A stretch of DNA of 64,000 nucleotides from Tateyamaria pelophila (GTDB taxonomy: Bacteria; Pseudomonadota; Alphaproteobacteria; Rhodobacterales; Rhodobacteraceae): contig NZ_JAIMIA010000003.1 of NCBI RefSeq assembly GCF_019966495.1, positions 62,001 to 126,000 on the forward strand, read 5' to 3'. Below, in pieces: positions 56,817 through 62,693 of this stretch. The notes beneath the pieces were generated by a model that saw only the letters and a list, made by a program, of their open reading frames with translations, was not told the origin of the DNA and ran no database searches. Position 1 is the stretch's first letter. Each line of letters opens with the position of its first letter. Both the position numbers and the translations under genes were made by a program.

Positions 56817-58118
56817 GTGCCAGTGTTTCGGGCCGATCTGATCCACACCCCCACCCGGGGGCGGATCGCGCGCATGCAAGACGCGCTGATCCGTGTGGAT
56901 GCGGACGGTACAATCACCTCTGTGGCGTCTTTTGATGCCACAGAGACACCGGATGTGGTGGATTTGCGCGGGCAGGGTGTGTTGATCCCCGGCCTGGTCG
57001 ATCTTCACATTCACGCGCCGCAATTCCCACAGCTTGGGACGGCGCTCGATGTCCCGCTCGAGGACTGGTTGCAGCGCTACACCTTTCCGCTTGAGGCGCG
57101 TTACGCCGATCTGGCTTTTGCGACGCGGGTCTATGACGCGTTGGTGCGCCGCCTTTTGGCCAATGGGACGACGACGGCGGTCTATTTCGCCACGATCCAC
57201 GGGCCCGCCAGTCTGCGCTTGGCCGAGATCTGCGTCGTGCAGGGCCAGCGGGCCTTGGTGGGCCGGGTGGCGATGGATGATCCGCACGGATGCCCGGACT
57301 ATTACCGCGATGCGGATGCGGCCACCGCGATCCGTGATACCGCCAGTTTCGTGGAGGCCGTGCGCGCGATCCCCGGCAATGCGCTTGTGGAGCCTGTGAT
57401 CACGCCGCGCTTTATACCGGCCTGTAGCGATGAGGCCTTGCACGGCCTTGGTCAGCTTGCGCGTGACACCCGGGCGGCGGTGCAAACTCATTGCTCGGAG
57501 AGCGATTGGGAACATGGGCACGTGTTGGATCGGTGCGGGATGAGCGATGCGCATGCGCTGGACAAGTTCGGCTTGCTCACACGGCGCACGGTGCTGGCCC
57601 ATGCGGGTTTCATCGACGCGGACGATATGGATCTGATCCGCGCGCGGGGGGCGGGCGTTGCGCATTGCCCGCTGTCGAATACCTATTTCGCCAATGCGGT
57701 CTTTCCGCTGCGCCGGGCGCTGGAAAAATCGGTGCGCGTGGGGCTGGGGACCGACATTTCCGGGGGCCCAAGTGCGTTCCTGCTGGACAATGCGCGGGCG
57801 GCTGTGGCGGGGTCGCGGATGCTGGAAAGCGGGGTTGATCCTGCAACTCCGGCCGGGAACCGCGGTGTCGGGGACAGCCGTGTCGATTTCCGCGATGCGT
57901 TCTGGCTGGCAACCACGGGGGGCGCGGATGTGCTCGACCTGCCGGTCGGGCTTTTTGAAGTGGGCCGTCAATTCGATGCAGTACTGGTGGACTTGCCCGA
58001 TGTGGACCTGGTGGAGCAAAGTGCCGACGATCTGTTGCAGGGCATCGTGATGCGCGCGACACCCGGCGATCTCCGCGCCACATGGGTCGCGGGGCGCTTG
58101 GTGTCCGGAGCGGTCTAG
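56817..58118 (+). CDS. guaD: guanine deaminase (GuaD-type amidohydrolase)
   Basis: The 433-residue enzyme belongs to the metal-dependent amidohydrolases. VDLHIHAPQFPQLG (H64, H66) is the guanine deaminase form of the first metal motif; H225 in QTHCSES, H262 in AHAGF and D313 in GLGTDISGG complete the site. Guanine deaminase makes xanthine from guanine; on N-methylguanines it would give methylxanthines. It starts with GTG 12 bases after the BMP stop and overlaps the convergent Rieske oxygenase by four bases. A related 8-oxoguanine or pterin deaminase cannot be ruled out. Confidence 0.88.
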   Translation: MPVFRADLIHTPTRGRIARMQDALIRVDADGTITSVASFDATETPDVVDLRGQGVLIPGLVDLHIHAPQFPQLGTALDVPLEDWLQRYTFPLEARYADLAFATRVYDALVRRLLANGTTTAVYFATIHGPASLRLAEICVVQGQRALVGRVAMDDPHGCPDYYRDADAATAIRDTASFVEAVRAIPGNALVEPVITPRFIPACSDEALHGLGQLARDTRAAVQTHCSESDWEHGHVLDRCGMSDAHALDKFGLLTRRTVLAHAGFIDADDMDLIRARGAGVAHCPLSNTYFANAVFPLRRALEKSVRVGLGTDISGGPSAFLLDNARAAVAGSRMLESGVDPATPAGNRGVGDSRVDFRDAFWLATTGGADVLDLPVGLFEVGRQFDAVLVDLPDVDLVEQSADDLLQGIVMRATPGDLRATWVAGRLVSGAV

Positions 58119-59170
58119 CTGCTCAGTGGGGCGCCAAGGCCGAATTTTTCGACCAGCGCGCGACGGTACGCGACGGACATGCGGTCGGCGGGGATGTGGA
58201 CCTCGTCCATGATGCCCAGCGGCAAATCCTCCGGGTGCTGGTTTTCGACCAGCGGCTTGTCCTCGTCATTGATCATCAGACTTTCCTTGATCAAAAACGT
58301 TTCGTCCGGTGCGCCGGTGGTGTCGGTGGCGACCTGAAAGATCCGGGTTTCATGGGCCGAAACCGGGCAAACGGTGTCGGCGAAATACTGCACATACCAA
58401 CTGTCATTGGGTCGGATGATGATGATCGTGGAAAACGGAAAGGTCAGTTCGTAGGTATAGACCACGTGGCGGGTATCGCCGGGCACGTCGTCGGGGAAGC
58501 GGTTGCCACCCTCGTCATACTCCAGATCGAAGGTCAGCCCGGAGGGTGTTTCGTGCACCGCGTAATGCGGGATGCGGTCATCTTCGCTGCCGCCGAATGT
58601 TGCTGTGTGGACCCATGGAAAATGGGCAACATCATTGAAGTTCTCTACATGCCGACTGGCGGCGGCCGCCCATGTGTTTGCCGGAACAAACACTTTTTTC
58701 AGTGCTTCATCTCGGATGCCGGGCCAGTCCGGCAAGGGCCAGCTTGGTGTGTCCGACAGACAGGTCCATACGATGCCGTAGCGTTCCTCGACTCGCAATG
58801 ACTGCAACCTCAGACGCGGCGAAACCCGCGCGGACTGATCCGGGTTGGACGGGATTTTGGTGCATTGACCGGCGGCGTTGAAATGCAGACCATGCATCGG
58901 ACAGATCAACTGATCTCCATCCACGCGGCCGGCGCTCAGCCGGGTGCCGCGATGCGGGCACAGATCGCGGGCGACAGACACGCCCGCGCCCGTCTTCCAG
59001 ATCACCAGATCGACATCCAGCAGGCGCGCGGCAAGCGGTTTTTTCCCGACCTCATGCACAAAGGCGACCGGATGCCAGAAGCCCGAAAGGATCCGCCAAT
59101 CGTGCTCTGAAAAAGTACAGTTTCTGGGCAGATCCGAAGCATGCGCAGAGTGATCAATGGGCAGGAACAC
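58115..59170 (-). CDS. Rieske non-heme iron oxygenase, alpha subunit (NdmA/B-like architecture)
   Basis: A full-length 351-residue oxygenase: Rieske ligands C71-P-H73-RG and C90-PM-H93-G, then VENFNDVAHFPWVH with D180, H183 and H188, and D304 in DEDKPLVENQ as the third iron ligand. It belongs to the group with vanillate-type and methylxanthine N-demethylases, which work without a beta subunit. The GTG start has AGGA seven bases upstream. It is convergent with guaD, not in the operon, but shares the neighbourhood; a second demethylation step at another position is a reasonable guess. No reductase gene lies beside it. Confidence 0.9.
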   Translation of the reverse strand: MFLPIDHSAHASDLPRNCTFSEHDWRILSGFWHPVAFVHEVGKKPLAARLLDVDLVIWKTGAGVSVARDLCPHRGTRLSAGRVDGDQLICPMHGLHFNAAGQCTKIPSNPDQSARVSPRLRLQSLRVEERYGIVWTCLSDTPSWPLPDWPGIRDEALKKVFVPANTWAAAASRHVENFNDVAHFPWVHTATFGGSEDDRIPHYAVHETPSGLTFDLEYDEGGNRFPDDVPGDTRHVVYTYELTFPFSTIIIIRPNDSWYVQYFADTVCPVSAHETRIFQVATDTTGAPDETFLIKESLMINDEDKPLVENQHPEDLPLGIMDEVHIPADRMSVAYRRALVEKFGLGAPLSS

Positions 59171-59387
59171 GTGAGTATCCTAGGGTTATGTGTCCAGACA
59201 TGATCGCCGGAACCCCGAAGAATGCAAGGGGTTTGGCCAGTTTGGGCGGGGTGCGCCCTGCGGCGTGCCGTTCAGACAGGCGGTCGCTCAGGTTTTGAAA
59301 CGGAGCACCCGCGCCGCAGCGACACGGCACCCGTCATAGAAACCGGCATCGCATGCAATCAGTCAGTGCTGCGTTGGCCCGACATCG

Positions 59388-59804
59388 TCAGCGGATTACG
59401 TAGACGCAGATTGGCGCGTGGGTCGCGACGTAGCCTGCATTCGAGGAAAAGATGTGGTCCTTGATGCCCGGAACGTGGCTGGCCATGACAATCAGATCGC
59501 AATCCGCATCTTTTGCAGCCGCGATGATGTCCTTGCCTACATGCAGGTGCAGATCGCCACGCAGCGTCACATGATCGTCCGTCTTGATCCCGTGGGTCTT
59601 GGCCTGTTCGGCGGTGAAACTGTCCAACTGTGCCTTGATCCGTTCACCTTCGGTGCGGGACGACATGGTTGGCACCGCGTCAACGACGCCGACATAGACA
59701 ACGGTTGCGTCGTTTTGCTTGGCCATTTGCGCGGCGACATTGAGCGCCTTCGTGAGTTGATCAATGTTGGTCAAATCGACAGGTACGAGAATGCGTGAAT
59801 ACAT
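59388..59804 (-). CDS. universal stress protein, UspA family
   Basis: A 138-residue single Usp domain: SRILVPVDLTN at the start and DLIVMASHVPGIKDHIFSSNAGYVATHAPICVYVI at the end. The G-x2-G-x9-G nucleotide motif is only partly kept. An FNR-type palindrome lies 55-68 bases upstream of the ATG, which suggests induction at low oxygen. The 217 bases between this gene and the oxygenase hold nothing I can name. Confidence 0.9.
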   Translation of the reverse strand: MYSRILVPVDLTNIDQLTKALNVAAQMAKQNDATVVYVGVVDAVPTMSSRTEGERIKAQLDSFTAEQAKTHGIKTDDHVTLRGDLHLHVGKDIIAAAKDADCDLIVMASHVPGIKDHIFSSNAGYVATHAPICVYVIR

Positions 59805-59858
59805 TGGGTGTCCTCCTTTGGTGTCTGGGGAGGGTAACGATGCAAGCGGGGTAAGGCA

Positions 59859-59872
59859 TTGACCTGCGTCAA
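59859..59872 (-). promoter_or_regulatory. FNR/CRP-family binding palindrome upstream of usp
   Basis: TTGAC-CTGC-GTCAA is a perfect inverted repeat of the FNR-family type (consensus TTGAT-N4-ATCAA). It lies 55-68 bases upstream of the usp start codon, a usual distance for an activator site. In Rhodobacterales FnrL or a Dnr-type regulator would be the candidate. Confidence 0.6.
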
Positions 59873-60107
59873 CACTGTGTCCAGGCGGCGATGGTGGCTC
59901 TTTGGCGGTTTCAGTCTGGCCCGGTTGCGTCGCGACCTGTCCGCAAGGGTTCTCAAGATACTGTCACCTGTGTCGCATCGCTGCCTTTGGTGGGGTGGAC
60001 CGTGGCGCACCTGTGCAGAGCGCCTTGGACAACCGCAACGTGCGGGTCGAAAAGGATGCAGGCCGGTCTTGCCTTCGGAGCGTGCGCGTCGTAGTTCGTT
60101 GGATGTC
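59873..60107. other. gene-free stretch upstream of the tRNA
   Basis: Together with the usp promoter region this forms a 303-base interval without a gene (59805-60107). No ORF here has a ribosome site or protein-like composition. It should hold the promoter of the tRNA gene at its right end, but I see no clear -35/-10 pair. Confidence 0.4.
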
Positions 60108-60181
60108 GCGGGTATAGTTCAATGGTAGAGCATTTGCTTCTCAAGCAAGTGATGAGGGTTCGATTCCCTTCACCCGATCCA
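60108..60181 (+). tRNA. tRNA with glycine-type body and CTC anticodon
   Basis: The sequence folds as a cloverleaf: acceptor GCGGGTA, D-stem GTTC/GAGC, anticodon stem TTTGC/GCAAG with loop TTCTCAA, T-arm GAGGG-TTCGATT-CCCTT, discriminator T and encoded CCA (60179-60181). The body (start GCGGGT, AATGGTAGAGCA, T-arm, U73) is that of bacterial tRNA-Gly. The anticodon at 60140-60142 is CTC, which reads Glu GAG; one change from the Gly CCC anticodon. Positions 1:72 (G-A) and 7:66 (A-C) do not pair. It is either a decayed tRNA at an integration site or a remodelled one. The integrase gene starts 116 bases later. Confidence 0.75.
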
Positions 60182-60255
60182 AAAAATCACAATATAAAAC
60201 AAGCCATTATCCCAAGCCCGTCCAAAAGAGCTTGTCTGGCGTCCAGTAGCGTTTA

Positions 60256-60282
60256 GAACCTATTTTGAACACGGTTTTGAAC
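60256..60282 (+). promoter_or_regulatory. LexA-like direct repeat upstream of the integrase
   Basis: GAAC at 60256, 60267 and 60279 gives GAAC-N7-GAAC-N8-GAAC. The first pair matches the alphaproteobacterial LexA operator, GTTC-N7-GTTC, read on the other strand. The last two units lie in an exact 11-base repeat (TTTTGAACACG at 60263 and 60275). The array ends 14 bases before the integrase ATG, a good place for a repressor. Confidence 0.5.
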
Positions 60283-60296
60283 ACGAGGGCCAAGAG

Positions 60297-61388
60297 ATGG
60301 CAAAAATCGACTTGAGCAATGAACGCAAACGGGACGCATTGCCGCCCCGTTCCAGCTATTACAGCCACGCACTTGGCTCAAAGCGGTACGTCCTTTTGCG
60401 CAAGCGGACAGCGGACACCCAAAGCTGGGGCGCACGTATTCCCGGTCTGCCCGACAGGGTGATTGGTAATGTGGTGGATATGACGTTTGACCAAGCCGCC
60501 ACACTGGTTCGAGAGATGGCCGAGGCAGGCACTACCAAGCCCGACAGCCTGCGGACCATAGGCGAGGCTCTGGACGACTATGTGGCCGCCTGTGGGCTTA
60601 CCAAGGCCGCCCGCCCTATGGCCGTCATACGGAGCCATGTGAAGGCGTGTGGGCCGCTTCGTGGCGAACCCATCGCGACAGTCTCAAAGGCCGCGCTCAA
60701 CAAATGGCAAACCGAACTCCTGACAGATAAGCGCGGGGTTCGGGGTGCCAACGCAATCGTCGCCACATTGAAGGCTGCATTGAACCGCGAAGGCATCGAC
60801 GGCGAATGGCAGAAACTCAAAAAGTTCAAGGAAGCTGACAAGGGTATCGAGGATGAAGCCGTTGTGTTGGCCCCCGAACAAGTCACGCTCCTCTTGAACA
60901 CCGCAGACGAAACCGATCCCGACTTGGGCACATTCCTTCGCGCCCTGTGGCTGACGGGGTGCAGACCGGGAGAAATGCGGGGCGCAAAGAAGGCGGCACT
61001 CAGAGGCTCTGTGCTGACCCTGACGGGCAAGATTGGCACGCGACACATAACACTGACTCCGAAGGTTGCCGCGTGGTTCGCCACGCGCCATGAAGCGTGC
61101 CAGACACATTTGACAGAGGCGAGTGGCAAACCGATTGCGGTACACACCTATCGCGACCGATGGAAGCATCTGGTTGCCGCCTGTGGCGATGCGCTTCCTG
61201 CCAAGGTGACGATGTATGCGCTGCGGCACGGTTTCATCACGCGGGCACTTTATGCTGGTGTGCCAATTTTCGCCGTTGCCAAACACTGCGGCACATCCAG
61301 TCAGATGATTGAGCGCACCTATGGCCACGTGATTGCACAGCTTCAAAGCAAGGCATTTGAGGTTCTGGATGCGGAGTCGGGCGTATGA
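60297..61388 (+). CDS. tyrosine recombinase (integrase)
   Basis: A 363-residue site-specific recombinase. After an N-terminal arm-binding and core-binding region (to about 185), the catalytic domain has R223 in LTGCRPGE, K245, Y307-A-L-R310-H, H330 and the nucleophile Y342 in TYGHV. The first His of the usual HxxR motif is a Tyr, as in several phage integrases. It lies right after the tRNA and should catalyse integration there. Its stop overlaps the next ATG (ATGA). Confidence 0.92.
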   Translation: MAKIDLSNERKRDALPPRSSYYSHALGSKRYVLLRKRTADTQSWGARIPGLPDRVIGNVVDMTFDQAATLVREMAEAGTTKPDSLRTIGEALDDYVAACGLTKAARPMAVIRSHVKACGPLRGEPIATVSKAALNKWQTELLTDKRGVRGANAIVATLKAALNREGIDGEWQKLKKFKEADKGIEDEAVVLAPEQVTLLLNTADETDPDLGTFLRALWLTGCRPGEMRGAKKAALRGSVLTLTGKIGTRHITLTPKVAAWFATRHEACQTHLTEASGKPIAVHTYRDRWKHLVAACGDALPAKVTMYALRHGFITRALYAGVPIFAVAKHCGTSSQMIERTYGHVIAQLQSKAFEVLDAESGV

Positions 61389-61852
61389 TTGAGATCGGTC
61401 CGACAGAACACGGGATGACTTTTGTGCGAACAATCACGGGCACGGAGATGCACCTGCCTGCCGCCGTGGTTGAAAAGCTGAAGGGCAGGGAGGCCGAACT
61501 CTTTGCCTTGGTTGAGGCGTGGCAGGATTTCACCGAAACCGAAGAAACAAACATTCCCCCAACACTTGGGGCCGTGCTGTCTCTGGTTAGTGGGCGTGAT
61601 GAAGTGCTGGAAGGCAAACGCGAACACATGGGCGACATGGCGGATGCCAAGTATGCCAAAGAGGGGACGGTGCAAGACGTGGTGAATGCAATCATGCAAG
61701 CGCAGTCCGAAACGGGGCGCGTGTATACGAGCAAGAGCCAAGCGGCCTACAAACTCCGCAAACGTGTGAATGAGATTCTGGTGGAATGGGGCAAGAACCC
61801 AAGGACCGAGGACCAGATTCGCAAACACATTCCCAACAGCATCAAAAAATAG
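61385..61852 (+). CDS. hypothetical protein of the integrated element
   Basis: A 155-residue soluble protein that I do not recognise. It is acidic at the start and basic at the end; residues 95-150 are helical and charged (QSETGRVYTSKSQAAYKLRKRVNEIL) and could bind DNA. It is translationally coupled to the integrase, so a role in recombination control is possible but unproven. Confidence 0.7.
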   Translation: MIEIGPTEHGMTFVRTITGTEMHLPAAVVEKLKGREAELFALVEAWQDFTETEETNIPPTLGAVLSLVSGRDEVLEGKREHMGDMADAKYAKEGTVQDVVNAIMQAQSETGRVYTSKSQAAYKLRKRVNEILVEWGKNPRTEDQIRKHIPNSIKK

Positions 61853-61926
61853 CTGGCGAGTCCCTTTGGCACACGCCAGAAAATTCGTTCATATGAGAAA
61901 GCATCTTAACACCGAGGTGCGAATCA

Positions 61927-62223
61927 ATGATCGATGTACAGGCGCTGGAAGCGCAAATGACAAAGGCGGTCCGCGAAGCGGTCGCCACCGAAGTAGGGAA
62001 AGCCCAAGGTCTTACCGCCAAGACAGAACTGGTGAAAACCATTCTGCAAAAACCCGTGATGATTTTCCCGGACGACATCCAACTTGTGTTGGGTATCGGA
62101 CGTTCCACCGCGTTCAATCTCGCCAAGGACGATGCGTCCTTTCCGATGATGTCCAAGGTGGGCGCTCGCAGCATTCTGCGCACCGACCGCTTCATGGAAT
62201 GGTTGGAAGGGAAAGCCACGTGA
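61927..62223 (+). CDS. excisionase/AlpA-like helix-turn-helix protein
   Basis: A 98-residue protein. The N-terminal half is a charged helix (EAQMTKAVREAVATEVGKAQ). Residues 48-92 (PDDIQLVLGIGRSTAFNLAKD, then ILRTDRFMEWLEG) resemble the winged HTH of MerR-like excisionases and AlpA regulators: a domain that reads DNA, a strand pair and a terminal helix. It lies after the integrase gene, where excisionases are usual. Confidence 0.72.
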   Translation: MIDVQALEAQMTKAVREAVATEVGKAQGLTAKTELVKTILQKPVMIFPDDIQLVLGIGRSTAFNLAKDDASFPMMSKVGARSILRTDRFMEWLEGKAT

Positions 62224-62241
62224 AACCCACATCTAATTAAA

Positions 62242-62267
62242 AAGGGAGCGCCCCAAAGCGCCCCCTT
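62242..62267 (-). terminator. hairpin with T-run on the minus strand
   Basis: A ten-base-pair stem with one A-C mismatch (AAGGGAGCGC / GCGCCCCCTT) and loop CCCAAA. On the minus strand it is followed by TTTTT, so it would stop leftward transcription, although the flanking genes point right. It may shield the HTH gene from antisense transcripts, or act as a weak bidirectional terminator. Confidence 0.35.
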
Positions 62268-62345
62268 CCCAATAATCGCGTATGAAGCGACCCACCAACT
62301 GGGCGCATCATACCGCTAATCCGCCCAGCCGGGCAAGGAATAAGT

Positions 62346-62693
62346 ATGACATTTTCACACATCGAATGGGTGCCAAAACCACCCGCACCGACACCGCCCC
62401 GCGTCAAAGGCCCGGTGCCGAAACCACCAACAACACCAACCGTCCTGCGTGGCTTCGCGACACATTATGGATGCGCGATTGCAGTAACAATCAAGGAGGA
62501 CCGCAGCGGTTTGCCAAGGGCCAACTGGACCGTCACGGGCCGCATCCTTGAGTGCCTGCCCACCCTTGGCCACGTGCGGCCAACCCCGCTGCGTGAGACG
62601 GCCCTGGCAGGCACAGAGGCAGCGTCTCGGGCCGAGGCCGCTGTGATGGTCGAGCGGTTGCTTGTCGCTTGGGAGCGGGGGGTGGCGGCATGA
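62346..62693 (+). CDS. hypothetical protein of the integrated element, Pro-rich N-terminus
   Basis: A 115-residue protein with a proline-rich start (VPKPPAPTPPRVKGPVPKPP), followed by a small domain and a C-terminal helix (EAASRAEAAVMVERLLVAWE). AAGGAATAAG precedes the ATG. I do not recognise it. Its stop overlaps the start of the primase-like gene (ATGA), so it may be a replication accessory protein. Confidence 0.65.
   Translation: MTFSHIEWVPKPPAPTPPRVKGPVPKPPTTPTVLRGFATHYGCAIAVTIKEDRSGLPRANWTVTGRILECLPTLGHVRPTPLRETALAGTEAASRAEAAVMVERLLVAWERGVAA

Noticed and set aside
47859-60074. A 14-base word (GATGCAGGCCGGTC) near 47864 and 60056 as a possible att or repeat pair
   Set aside because: Several identical 14-mers are expected by chance in 64 kb of GC-rich DNA, and there is no further similarity around them.
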